Shown here piece by piece: positions 32,631-44,072 of a DNA stretch of 64,000 nucleotides (positions are counted from its first letter, which is position 1; every line of letters starts with the position of its first letter). A model generated the notes under the pieces. The model was given only the letters and a program-made list of their open reading frames with translations. It was not told the DNA's origin and did not search any database. A program made the translations under genes and the position numbers. The stretch spans positions 74,558,422 through 74,622,421 of the forward strand of contig OX638368.1 of assembly GCA_951812925.1 (NCBI GenBank), written 5' to 3'. The DNA comes from Calliopum simillimum. Lineage: Eukaryota > Arthropoda > Insecta > Diptera > Lauxaniidae.

Positions 32631-33620
32631 ATGAACGATTCAAAAATAAACGAGCATCAAAATGTTGAACAAACGAGTGACAGTGGGAATAAAATAAGCA
32701 AAAGAGAGCAACATGCAAATGATAGGAACCAGAATGAAAGTGGTGAAATTAAAAGTGACGTACCTGAAAATAACAGCGTGTTGAATTTCGAGTTGAAAAC
32801 TATCAGACGACAGCTAGATTTAATTCAACGTAAAAATGATTTATTAAAAACTGAGATGTCACTGTACAAGTCAACAAATACAAATATTTCGCTAAATATA
32901 AACAATAACAGTGCTTCCAACAATATATCTTTAAGTATGTTTATGGATATGCTGCCATCGTTTGATGGAAAAACTTCGTTAAATATTTGGGCTGCACAAC
33001 TATTGTGCGTGTTTACAAATTGGATGACGACATGACATGATGCGCATGCTTATCATGTCAAAATTAAAAGACAGAACGCAGATATGGCTGCATTCAAGTG
33101 AAGATTATTTAATCATACCAGCCAAAGAGCTTGTCGGCAAAATTATTGCTACTTTGATACATATAGTAATAAACTGAAATGAAAGTTTCGCAACATATTT
33201 CCATGAAAAAATAAATTTGGGGTCCCAAATTCATTTTGAAGACGACGAATTGATCGACAATATAATAGAAAGAATTCCAGACGAGCAACTACCGAATCAG
33301 GCATATATGCAATGTTACAAGTCAACGGACCAGTTGCTGCAAGCGTTCTCTAAAGTGCAACCGCCGAAGGAAAAAATAAAACAGCCACGTAGAAACAATA
33401 TTTCTTCTGTCGCTGATGCTGGTGCTGCTAAGGAAATTTATTTAAGGTGCTACAACTGTAATTCAGTAGGCCATTATGCTTCAGAATGCCGTTAGCCGAA
33501 AAGAGAAGTAGGAGCCTGCTATGTGTGGGGAAGTGCTAAGCATCGGGTTACAACTTGTCCCAATAGAAAAATGTTGTCAAAATCAAATAATGAAGAATAT
33601 GTAAGAATTTTTAAAAAATT
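32631..33620 (+). pseudogene. Inner element Gag: coiled coil, capsid part, zinc knuckle
   Basis: A polar region with a probable coiled coil (LKTIRRQLDLIQRKNDLLK, about residues 46-64) is followed by FMDMLPSFDGKTSLNIWAAQ, typical of the Gag capsid start. A frame change at about 33000 and a TGA near 33176 break it. The zinc knuckle CYNCNSVGHYASEC (33451-33492) is CX2CX4HX4C. A second knuckle follows but its second cysteine is W. Confidence 0.75.
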
Positions 33621-35400
33621 TTTAGTGAAAATGCTGATACATTTTTGGTTTCAGAATGCATCATAGACTCGGGTAGCCCAGTCAGTTTCGTAAAAATTTC
33701 ATGCCTTGAAAACAAATTTGAAAGTTTTGAAAAATTTCATTTTAATTACAATGACTTTGAAAATGTCAATTGCTTTGATTTAAATAAAAGTAAGTTAAGT
33801 GTTTTTGGAAAAATAAAAAGTTACGTCATTGCTAACAACCACAAATTTTATTTTGATTTATTAGTTATAATTTTAAAAATGATTGTTTAACAAATAGCTA
33901 TAAAAATGATTATTTGAAAGAAAACCAAGCACAAATTAATGACGGAAGGAAAAATGAAATTGAAAAGATTGTTTTAACATTTTGTCGCTAGAATGTACAG
34001 AATCGAATGAAAGTTATAACCTTAATATTGGAACGAATTGTAGTTATGGTTTTGTAAAGCAATTAAATAATGTTTTCAAACGATTTTATTATGAAGCAGA
34101 AAAGCTCAAAGTTCCGACTGTGAAGTGTGAGATGAAATTAAATCTTGAAAGTTCAAAACCTTTCCATTGTCCCCCTTGGCGCTTATCATACTCAAAAAAG
34201 CAGAAATTACAAAATTTAATAGATGAATATTTAGAAGAAGGGTTTATTAGGCCGAGTGATTCAGAATATGTTTCTCCGATAGTACTAGTGAAAAAAAAAA
34301 CCGTTGACTTGAGAATGTGCGTTGACTACCGAACGCTTAACAAAGGAGCATTAAATACAATTACCTAATACTCTTGATCGATGATCTGATAGATAAGTTG
34401 TCGGGAAAAACTATTTTTACCAAATAAGATTTAAAAAATGGTTTTTTTCATGTGTATATGCATAAAGATTCAGTCAAATATACCTCTTTCATAACTCCTG
34501 TAAGTCAGTACGAATGGTTGCGAATGCCATTCGGGCTTCGAAACGCATCTTTGGTTTTCCAAAGATATGTTAATAAAATATTCTCTGATGTGATCAAAGA
34601 GCACAAAGTTATAATTTACCTCGATGATATAATGATATCAACGAAAAGTATCGTCATATAGAAATACTAACAGAAGTTTTCAAACGCTTAGTAGCAAACA
34701 AATTAGAACTAAAGTTAGACAATTGTGAGTTTCTTCACTCAGAAGTAAAATATTTGGGATATATTACATCAGGAAAAGGAATTAGACCAGATGATAAAGG
34801 GCTACAGGCAGTACAAAATTTTCCAGTTCCAATTAAAACACACGAAGTACAGAATTTCTTAGGCCTGTGCTCCTACTTTAGACGACTTGTTAAAGATTTT
34901 TCGGCTATAGCAAAGCCTTTATATGATGTGATTAAAAAAGGAAAAGTGTTTAGTTTCGGAACAGAGGAATTCGAATCTTTTGAAACACGTAAGCAAAAAC
35001 TGTTAGAGTCGCCAATTTTGGCTTTATATAATCCTAATGATCCTACCGAATTGCATTGTGATGCAAGTTTTTTAGGTTTCGGTGCTATTCTTATGCAAAA
35101 GAAAGAAGACGGAAAGCAGCATCCCATATTTTATTTCTCAAAGCGAACGAGTGAAACCGAGTCAAAGTATCACAGTTTTGAATTAGAGATTTTCGCAATA
35201 ATATATGCATTACAAAGGTTTCGGGTAAATTTGCAGGGTATTAAGCTTAAGATCATAACAGATTGTAATTCTTTGACAATGGCGCTTAATAAAAAAGAAT
35301 TAAATCCTAGAATCGCCCGTTGAGCGTTAGAGTTACAAAACTATGACTACGTATTGGAACCCCGAGCAGGAAATAGAATGCAACATGTAGATGTATTAAG
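33621..35400 (+). pseudogene. Inner element protease, RT and RNase H
   Basis: Protease motif CIIDSGSPVSFV (33657-33692). RT: SPIVLVKKKTVDLRMCVDYR (33982-34368 frame), then a frame change; PFGLRNASLVF and YLDDIMIS (34614-34637, catalytic DD present). The tether and RNase H lie in a 189-residue frame (34754-35323): VQNFLGLCSYFRRL, LHCDASFLGFGA (RNase H D), SFELEIFAI (E) and IITDCNSL (D). An in-frame stop follows ELNPRIAR at 35323. At least four breaks in all. Confidence 0.85.
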
Positions 35401-36600
35401 TAGAAATACAAGCATCTTAACGATAGACTCAAACACATTCGAAGAAAATTTACCAATTTACCAATGCAAAGATAAAAATTACAAAGTTTGCGATTACAAA
35501 AGTCAGAACAAAAATGCTATGAAATGCGAAATGGTGTGCTATACAGAAAAAGAGATGATAATTCTCTTTTATTCTACGTACCTGAAGAAATTGAAGACCA
35601 TGTATTGTATTAATACCATGACGAGTTAGGCCACATAGGAATGGACAAAATGACAGAACTGATAACGAAAAGCTACTGGTTCTCAAAGGTTAGAATGAAA
35701 GCGGGACAACACATAAAAAATTGCCTTAAATGCATAGTCTACTCGACAAAACACGGTAAAGATGAGGGATTTTTACACAATATACCAAAAAGATCGAAAC
35801 CATTTGACCATTATGGACCTGTTGATAAAAGTAGGTCAAAAAAACACATACTTGTCGTAGATGCATTTACTAAATTCGTTCGACTTTATACAACCAAAAC
35901 CACAAATTCAAAAGAAGCGATTGTGGCGCTTAAAGATTATTTTAGAGCGTACAGTATAGTGTCTGACAGAGGCAGTTGCTTCACTTCAAGAGTTTGAAGA
36001 CTTTTTAGTAGAAAACGACGTGAATCATATCAAAATAGCAACTGGATCGCCTCAAGCTAACGAATTAATAGAAGTATAGGGCCAATGATAGCCAAATTGT
36101 TGAACCAGAAAAAAGTTTATATATGTAGAGCATGCTTTAAACAATACAAATCAGAGACCAATTAATCAACACTTTAGCAAAATGGTTTTTGGTGTTGATC
36201 AGAGAGGAAAGGTTGCAGATATGCTAAAGGAAAGCTTAGAAGAGTTGAAAGGCGAAACAAATTGTAGAAATTTGGAGCAAATAAGAAAACAGCAGTTCAA
36301 TGTCAAGAAAAAAGTTAATTGTACAACAAAAAATATGTAGATTCCAAACGACAGAAACCGCAAAATTATAGAAAAAACGATTATATAATGATAAAAAATG
36401 TTGATTCACATACAGTAGTGTCCAAGAAATTAATATCAAAATTTAAAGGCCCATACAAAATAGTAAAAGTATTGTGCAATGATAGATATGAAGTGGGTGA
36501 TGTGGAAGGTTTTCAACAGTCGAGAATTCCTTACAAAGGAGTGTGGGCCGCTGCAAATATTCGACCATGGATTAATAAAAATGAGAAAATCAATAGATGA
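35401..36600 (+). pseudogene. Inner element integrase
   Basis: The zinc-binding HHCC region is split: HDELGHIG (about 35618-35641) lies before, and NCLKCIVYS (35722-35748) within, the 118-residue frame. The catalytic core retains a D in ILVVDAFTKF and a D in IVSDRGSCF, then breaks at 35997. The region with the expected third acidic residue reads SPQANELIE with a stop just after. A C-terminal part with FKGPYKIVKVLCNDRYEV lies at 36319-36600. Confidence 0.8.
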
Positions 36601-36716
36601 TAATAATTGTATAAAAGTGATGTTCAAACCACTATGTATTATATTAGTTATATTAATAAATAAGCATATTTTGTAAGATAAGGATATCAGGAGCTCTCCG
36701 AATCACGGTGGCCAAT

Positions 36717-37067
36717 TGTAGTAGTATATTATGTATATTATCACCCTTTATTTATATTAGCACCCAATAAAAATATCATTTATATTATAGTAGTGTAATC
36801 ATGAATACACAATAAACGTAACATTATTATTCCCGCAGTATTGTCAAATCGACATTATAAATATCGCAGAGTGGCAACATAAGTTTAAGTGTATATATCT
36901 GTCTCACTCATTCATTAAGTTATCCCATTATTGTCATTTGATCGTTATGCATGCATACACACAATTGTACAAATTCAAAAAATATAAGAAAATTAATAAA
37001 AGGCGTCAGTCGTTAACGTATAACCAAACTGAAAACACGCATTGAAAACGTTGTGTTGTTAATTATA
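36717..37067 (+). repeat. 3' LTR of inner element
   Basis: Starts TGTAGTAGTATATTATGTAT and ends TTGTTAATTATA. No MITE. It contains CATTTGATCGTTATGCATGC, absent from the 5' copy, so the LTRs also differ by indels. Confidence 0.85.
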
Positions 37068-37084
37068 GTCGTCTGAAATATTAA

Positions 37085-37262
37085 CAACAGAGGGTCAGAT
37101 ACAGAGCTGCACATAGACGCTTCGAAGGAAGGTTTTGGAGCAATATTGTCGCAGAAGGCAGAAAATAAGTGCCACCCAGTATTTTATTCGAGCAAAAGGA
37201 CAAGCCCACAAGAATCAAAGATGTACAGTTAGTCGCTTGAGGTGAAAGTTGCATCCTTGTCG
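37085..37262 (+). pseudogene. Outer gypsy-like element, RNase H fragment
   Basis: ELHIDASKEGFGAILSQKAE, then CHPVFYSSKRTSPQESKMYS, is the RNase H start of a gypsy Pol, with the first catalytic D. An in-frame stop lies within it (AATAAG region near 37168 or a frame change). It continues the tether that ends at 31368, which shows that the inner element inserted here. Confidence 0.8.
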
Positions 37263-38213
37263 CCTAAAAATGTTACGCAGGGCTTGGAAAAAGGTTTTGA
37301 AATTTAATAAAATTTGGACTTATACCACAAACATCCCGGCTAAGGTTCAGTTGCTTTCCCGTATTTCCCCCGCGCAAATATAAAATAAATTAATTTAAAA
37401 TTCCATGCTCATCTACTTACTTATCCGTTGCCGCAGTATCCTGTCTGAAAAATTCCCCAGAATTCCCCCAAAAAAGAAATTTACCAATTCATGTTTTACG
37501 TTTCTACTGTGTTAGAAAAATTGTTAAGTTTTATTTTAAGAAAAATATTGTATCAAAAAGGCTTAAATGATAGGTAAATTAATAGGTTCATCAATGTTAA
37601 GTTCTTAAACCTAGATTTATAGCAATTCATTAAATCTTTGCCCGAATGGCTTAAGAACTAATTCTATATTCTACTTATACAAATTAATTTGGAAAAAAAA
37701 AAAATTTATGTATGAACTAGTTATTGAAAATTCAAATAGTAATGAAACATTTACACACTTCAATGTGTTTTCAAACAGAAAAAGAATGTAAATAGGTAAG
37801 GTAAAGTCTAACTATTATAATTTTTTTTTTAAATTATGATTCTTAAATCTAAATACCATAGTATATACAAATAAAATGAAACCTGATTAAATGTAGATGA
37901 TGATTAATATTTGCTGATCCTTGCTAATGTTCCTCATGGGGCTTGATGTTGTATGTTGTTTGCTGGTTTGTTTGTTGATGCGCCGTACCGATGGTGTTTA
38001 TGATGTTCTTTTTTTTATTTGCTGTTTAACATTGATTTGATCGCCGCTTGATATTTTGGTCGAACTAATGTTGGTTAGCTGGTAGGTAAGCTTTTCATAG
38101 TGGAATCTCAGAGGTATAATGCACAGCACCGAATTTACTGACGCACGCGCGCACTAAAACTAGCTTCAGCGCTAATATTTGTAAAGCTTTAGATTGTAGG
38201 TTTCTTATTTTAT
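37263..38213. other. AT-rich sequence, no gene seen
   Basis: No integrase of the outer element is recognisable here, so the outer element is probably truncated just after RNase H. There are no end repeats and no recognisable protein. Confidence 0.45.
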
Positions 38214-38366
38214 TATGTATGTATGTATGTATTCTCCTTTTACTCCTAGGAGGAGCATAGGGCCAATATGAAATCTCTCCATTTGTCACGATCCCTTGCG
38301 ATGACTTTAATCTCTTGCCACAACTTTCCCGATTCTTGGATTTCCTCTACTGCCTTGTGAATTCCA

Positions 38367-39341
38367 TTAAAGAGCCTGGCTACAAACTTCGCTGTGTGGT
38401 TTCCGGAGAGTGTGACCAATCCATCTCCATTTGCGCAGCTTGACCTCGATTGCTATAGCCCTCTGATTGCATTTTTGATGTAGCTCGGCATTTGATATAG
38501 TGTGAGGCCACCAAACCTTTAGTATTCGCCTTAAGCATTTGTTGACGAATACTTGCAGCTTGTTCGTTAGTTGTTCAGTAACAAGCCACGTTTTGCACCC
38601 ATATAACAAAACCGATTTCACATTCGAATCAAAAATGCGCACTCTCGTTTTGGTGGATATAACGGATGAAGACCATATTTTGTTCAGTTGAGCAAACGCG
38701 CCTTTTGCTATTCTTGAGTTGATATCCTCTTTTGCTCCACCATCCATGGAGATAATGCTGCCTAAATACGTGAAGCTTTCGACATTTCCGATGTCATCAC
38801 TGCCAGCTTTAAACGTGATGTCATTGCTTGTCTTTAGTTTCATGCTTTTAGTCTTGGATACGTTGATTTTTAGGCCGGCCTTTTGTGATTCCAAGACAAG
38901 GTCTTCAATTTTGCTTTGCATATCTGAATGTTTGGACGATAAGAGGCAGATGTCGTCAGCGTAGTCGAGATCTTCCAGATGTTCGGTAAAGTTCCATTGG
39001 ATACCCCTTCTGGCCTTTTTAAGAGCTTTATCTAGGATATCATCAAGAACGATAAGGAAGAGTGATGGTGATAGTAAACACCCCTGCCGTACGCCTGAAT
39101 TAGTGGTGAATGTCGGTGACAACAACCCATTGTGTAACATACTGTATTTAAAGCCTTCATATTGTGCACGTACTAAGTTTATAGCCTTTGCGGCAATACC
39201 TCTTCGTTGCAGTGAAACCCAGATGTTTTCTCGGGAGACACTGTCGAAGGCAGTGCTATAGTCTACGAAGACAAGTTGAAGTGCAGCACGCCACTCGCAT
39301 GATTGTTCGACAATTATTCTGAGGGTGTTGATTTGATCCAC
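38367..39341 (-). pseudogene. RTE reverse transcriptase, catalytic and C-terminal part
   Basis: 324 residues in the same frame as the preceding segment, separated only by the stop at about 39360. RT motifs: A, FVDYSTAFDSV (catalytic D); B, GVRQGCLLSPSLFLIVLDDI; C, LDYADDICLLS (catalytic DD). A thumb-like part follows with FTYLGSII and CLRRILKVWWPHTISN. The C-terminus is cut by a deletion near 38345. The catalytic residues are intact. Confidence 0.85.
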
Positions 39342-39362
39342 GCATGATCGGTTTCGCCGGAT

Positions 39363-41245
39363 TTATGCTTGCTGCTTTCGAATGGCCAAATCAAGTTTTT
39401 CGCTTACCCTGTTCAGAAGCACTTTCGTCAATACTTTTGACGGTTTTGAGAGCAAAGTAATGCCTCTATAGTTTCGGCACTCGCTTAGGTCACCTTTTTT
39501 CGGTAGTTTGACTAGCATGCCATGTAACCAATCTTCTGGCAAACGCTCTTCGCTCCAGATTTTGGTGAGCAGAGGATGGAGAATTTTAGCTGCCTTGTTC
39601 TTTTTCATGCTTTGGATAGCTTTCACTATTTCATCGATTGTAGGCGGTGGTGTTTGTATTCGACTACTACTGCGAGTCACTGCGGCAGTTATAGTTGGTG
39701 ATTCTGGTTGTGGGGATGTGGTAGACTTGGGATTTAGTATATCACAAAAATACTCTTTCCATCTCTTTAGTTGTTCGTCCGCGAATGTTAAGAGATTTCC
39801 ATTTTTGTCTTTGACAGGACGGCTCTGTTGGAGTTTTCTGCCAGATAATCTGCGGGTGATATCGTAAAGCTGCCTGAGATTTTGAGCATTTGCAGCGCTT
39901 TCGGCTTCGCTCGCGAGGTCGTTATACATTCTTCTTTTGTCTTGTCTGCACGATCGCCTGACTTCTTTACTGAGAGAGTTAAAGACCTTTTCGGCGATGT
40001 TCTTTTGCGCTCTAGCTTTAGCGTCGTCTCTCAGTTTTTTCGCGCTTTTTCTTTTTTCAACAAGACCCCACGTTTCCTCGCTCATCCAGTGCTTCTTGTT
40101 CGAGGGTCGAATCCCAAGTATTTTTTCACTGGAGTTTAAGAAGGCCGTCTTAACTGCCCTCCATGATGTTTTAATACTTCCACCACAATCGAACGGAGCT
40201 GTTTTAAGTTCTTCTACGAAAGATCTGCGTATCTCGTCGTTCTTAAGCTTAAGCACGTCGAATTTTTTTGCTACAGATTGTTCGCTGGGACGTTTATTAG
40301 CGGCAAGTTTTAGTCGAATGACCGCGACGAGAAGATGGTGGTCAGAGCCTATGTCAGCGGCCCTCTTTACTCGTACGTCCAGAGACTCCCTCTCCATTTT
40401 CTGCTAATGCAGAAGTGGTCGATTTGGTTTTCAGTGATGTTGTCTGGAGACACCCAAGTAGCTTTATGGCACTTTTTGTGTGGGAATAGCGTACCTTCAA
40501 CGACAAGACCGGCTGTATTGCAGGCGTCAATGAGAAGCTCTCCATTGTCGTTTCTCGCACCCAAACCATGTCTTCCAATCACGTGCTCAAGGTTAAGGTT
40601 TTCTGAGCCTACTTTGGCATTCAAATCGCCCATAACCATTATGATGTCGTTTTTGTGAGCACTATTTATTGCTGCGGCGAGCTGGCTGTAGAATTCATCT
40701 TTGGTTTCTCTCTCTGCCAACTCGGTGGGCGCGTATGCTTGAAAGATGGTAATATATCTTGCGGGGGTTCGAAATCTGCACCAAATGAGCCTTTCGTTTA
40801 CAGGTTTCCATTCCATAACTGCTTTTACTGCAGTTTTACTTAACAAAAATCCAACTCCATCCCTGTGGATGTCATTTTGCGCTCTACCGGAGTATAGAAA
40901 TTTTTCGCCGTCAGGAAGTTTATATTCGCCGGTACCGTTCCATCTACACTCGCTTAATCCCAATATTTCAACGTTGAATTTGTGGAGTTCTCTAACGGCT
41001 TGGTGTATTTTGCCTGGTTCATTTAGAGTTCGGATATTCCAAGAGCCAATGCGTGTTCGAGTTTTCATCGAAAGGATTTTAAAATTTTGAGAAACCATAT
41101 TGGTTCCAGTTATAAGAGAATCATTCCTAACTATGCATGTTTCTTGCACCTCCAAATCCGATGTGCATGCTGCCGAGGCAGGTGGATTAACCACACTCTG
41201 GTGGGTACCACTTGGAGAGTTATTATTCATCGTTTTTCGATCCAT
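39363..41245 (-). pseudogene. RTE endonuclease and RT N-terminus, one frameshift
   Basis: The first frame (41245-40367, 292 residues) has APE endonuclease motifs: GSWNIRTLN (N), LGLSECRWNG (catalytic E), YAPTE (Y), MGDLNAKVG (D, N) and ENQIDHF. A single-base shift near 40393 moves it into the second frame (40397-39363, 344 residues) with the last endonuclease motif SDHHLL, a linker, and the RT start (CRNYRGITLL). The frame ends at a TAA just after RKQQA. Confidence 0.85.
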
Positions 41246-41618
41246 GCTTCATTAGTATAATCTTCTCGGCAACCCCCCACGCAGTAAGTTATAAGCTTAA
41301 AGCTGGATCCGGCAAGCGCTGCAAATATAGTGGCCAAATTCACTTTTAATTTCAGCCGCCATATCTGGAACAGACGCTGACCTGGGAGCCGCCCACTCTG
41401 GGTCAGACGCTTCAGGATTTTGACAAGATGCTTATTTTAAGGCGGCATCAACTCGCCTTGTCAGTGCCAGTTACGGGCATTGTGGGTTTTTTTTCAGGTC
41501 GCAACGCTGTCCAACGCTACACCCTTCCACACCCTGGCTGGTCACCCGCTTTTAGTCGCTTTTTACGACAGGCATGCTTACCTCGGGCATATTCTGAGCC
41601 CTTGCCCGCAGGGGTAAG

Positions 41619-41984
41619 CAGTTTTAATTCTTTTGCTTTTTTTTTTATTTATTGTCACTTTCGGTCACTTGTTTTTTTTTGTTTGATACAATGTCTTTCG
41701 CTTTTAATCATCACGTAATTTTATAGTTTTAATGAGAAATTAAATTAGTTTCGTGTTGAATGAAATTTTGCACGATTTTATGCTTGACAGCAGAAATGTG
41801 TTTTTGCTTTTTTTTTTAGCTTGTTAAATGTCATAACAAAAGAAACTCTGAGTTGCAGATTTACATGCAGGTATTGGTATGCATTTTGACACTTCGCCTT
41901 ATTCCTTTTGTGGAATTCGTATGCTGTATAGGATGTCTCTTTTTAACATTAGTGGGCACAAACGCACGGCATTAACGAGCAGCA
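41619..41984. other. Flank of RTE copy 2, no gene
   Basis: T-rich sequence with no coding signal. It ends with the left TSD of the Jockey fragment, CATTAACGAGCAGCA (41970-41984). Confidence 0.5.
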
Positions 41985-42519
41985 TTACATCCTATGTTAA
42001 ACCGAAACTCTTCACTTAATGTCAAAAATAAAGTTCTTCTCTATAATATGTGCATCAGACCTATAATGACTTACGGCTGCCAAATTTGGTTTTCAAATAT
42101 TGCTAAAACTCACTTAAAGAAACTCCAGATAATTCAAAACAAAAACTTGAAAATTATTCACAAATTCTCCGGTAGATATCCAACTATTGAGCAGCATGAA
42201 AATTTTGAACATAAACCAATCAACTCAACGACGAGAGATTTGACGCTGAAATTGAGTGATAGATGCAGATTTTCTAACATAGATTATATAAGGAATTTAC
42301 TTGAATAACTTCACTAATAACTTTGGAAAAAGTTATTCAGTGCGTTTATTTCATTTCTTATAAAAATTTTTTACGATTACATAAGGTTTTTTCAATTCTT
42401 AATTTTTCCTTAATTAATTAACTTTTTGATGTAATACCTCTAAGTTAAATCTCAAATAATGTAATTTCTTTTATCAAAAAATAATGATTTTAAAGTTCAA
42501 TAAATACAAATTACAATTA
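41985..42519 (+). mobile_element. 5'-truncated Jockey-like retrotransposon, copy A
   Basis: A 104-codon frame (41994-42308) has the C-terminal RT part of Jockey-type elements: NVKNKVLLYNMCIRPIMTYG, CQIWFSNIAK and LQIIQNKNLKII. A 3' UTR with AATAAA (42500) ends ATACAAATTACAATTA. The 15-bp TSD CATTAACGAGCAGCA lies at 41970-41984 and 42520-42534, so this is a target-primed insertion truncated at the 5' end, about 535 bp. It is present again in the second unit. Confidence 0.9.
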
Positions 42520-42629
42520 CATTAACGAGCAGCAAAACAATTTTAGAGCGTATTTTAAGCGATCACCTGTTTCGTGCCTCTTTTGATATTCGCGGGAGCG
42601 CTAGCGCTTCACTAATTATTTTGCAGTAG

Positions 42630-42745
42630 TGCTGCGACATCGACATCGATGTTGATGAAACATCGATGTTTTGCAAGAACATCGACTGTTTTTAACATCG
42701 ATGTTTAAAGTTCGATTTTTTGCCTCGATGTTTTTATTCGATGTT
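42630..42745. repeat. Cluster of CATCGATG palindromes
   Basis: About six occurrences of ACATCGATGTT or close variants within 115 bp, on both strands because the motif is palindromic. Copied at about 60150-60265. It could be a decayed short tandem repeat or a factor-binding cluster. No gene is adjacent. Confidence 0.6.
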
Positions 42746-43705
42746 TTCACAAATTTCGTTTGGAAAAATTTTGTTTTCACAAGTTTTGTTTGCACAAATT
42801 TTGCTTAGACAATTCGCATTCAAGATTGGAATGGGCGTGATAACAAATTTTTGGAACAGCGTTTTTTGTGTACATACGCGTCGTCTATTTCTAAAAAAAA
42901 CATTTTTTTTTGCATAAATTAATGTTAAATAGCTAATTGTTTGCATTTATTTATTTACTTTGAAGTTTGAGGCAAAAACGCTGTCAAATATATTACTACG
43001 TCATAGTTATGTTACCGTAGCCAGATTAGGGACATTTTCTGCTTTTGAACACAAAAAATTTTTTTTTTTTTTTTTTGTTGTTTAAGTTAACCTGAAGCAC
43101 AATATTTTAGCATTGTTTTTTTTCTGTATTTTTTTAAAACTTTTAATTTTGAACTCAATGGAAAGAAATTTGTACATATATTTTTTTTTTTTTCTGTTAA
43201 ATTTTGTCGTGTGTATCTATTTAAATATTTTGGCACAAAAACATATACATATTTTTTTCAAATAAATACAGGATTGCGATTTTTATAAATCTTTTCAGGG
43301 ATAAGTGAAAAAAAAAATTAAATGAGAAAAAAATCCGTTGATCTGGTAACACAGCATTATGTCATCGTCAGCCAATCAAAATCATTTAAAATTAAAAAGT
43401 TATCTGATTGGTGTTTGACTCAATATGGCGGATGTGCATTAGGCATGCGCTTATTTTACGATTTTCTGATTTTCGTTCATGCCGCCCCCTGAAATCCTTC
43501 TAATGGTCATAAAAACAAATACTATGAAGTTTCACGGCGATCGGATAACGATAACCCGGCCCGCAAGAGGTTTCAGGCAAAACATAATGAAAATTTTTTT
43601 TAAACTTAATTAAATTAGTCAAAGCATAACTTTATCTTATAGCAAATTTAAATACCTTTCCAACAAGTTATAATTGTTTAAAATCGGGTGATAAATACGA
43701 ATTCT
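42746..43705. other. AT-rich sequence, no gene seen
   Basis: Long T runs at 43058-43077 and 43179-43195. The overlapping frames here have no recognisable domain. The sequence is shared with 60266-61220 of the second unit. Confidence 0.45.
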
Positions 43706-43810
43706 ATGAATTTTTCTTTTATCGACATTAGCAAAATTGCCGCAAAATGCTATTCTACTACATATGTTATTTTGCGGCAATTTTGTTAATGCCGTAAAAG
43801 AAAAATTCAT
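43706..43810. repeat. 105-bp hairpin, ~42-bp arms
   Basis: Arms ATGAATTTTTCTTTTA... (43706-43748) and ...TAAAAGAAAAATTCAT (43769-43810) pair with few mismatches, core GCAAAATTGCCGCAAAAT. The loop is ~20 nt. Present again at about 61226-61330, where the loop differs by one base (CATATGTTA to CATATGGTA). Confidence 0.8.
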
Positions 43811-44072
43811 ATTTTGTTAAATTTCGACTTTTTAAGGAAGTTTTTCGTTTTTTAAAAGGTGTAAAATTTTTTTTTGTCAAAATTACATCGTAGGTTTTAA
43901 AGTTCATCAAAAAACAAACAAAATGAATGTTTTTATGTTGGTCTAAAACAAATTTTTCAAATTGTTTGGCAACATTTTATAATGAATGCTAAAAAAAAAA
44001 TATTAAAAATATATTTTTGCTTTTAGCCACCTTTAAAAATGCATTTAAAAATCTGAAAAAGTTTATGGGATA

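Larger units (their letters stand above)
31369..37067 (+). mobile_element. Inner gypsy-like LTR retrotransposon (degenerate)
   Basis: Two LTRs (31369-32299 with a MITE inside, and 36717-37067) start TGTAGTAGTATATTATGTAT and end GTTGTTAATTATA. Between them, on the plus strand, are a SAP domain, Gag with zinc knuckle, protease, RT, RNase H and integrase, all broken by stops or frame changes. It splits the outer element between RT tether and RNase H. No clear TSD was identified at the ends. No env-like frame is seen. Confidence 0.85.
38214..41618 (-). mobile_element. RTE-type non-LTR retrotransposon, copy 2, near full length
   Basis: Minus-strand element with 5' end CCCCTGCGGGCAAGG at 41618, a 5' leader of about 370 bp, an APE-like endonuclease, RT, and a 3' end TCCTCCTAGGAGTAAAAGGAG followed by a (ATAC)n tail (38214-38234), the tail type of RTE elements. 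Breaks: one frame change near 40393, a stop at 39360, a ~36-bp deletion near 38345 and small changes at the 3' end. Part of this copy lies in the tandemly duplicated unit. Confidence 0.85.
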
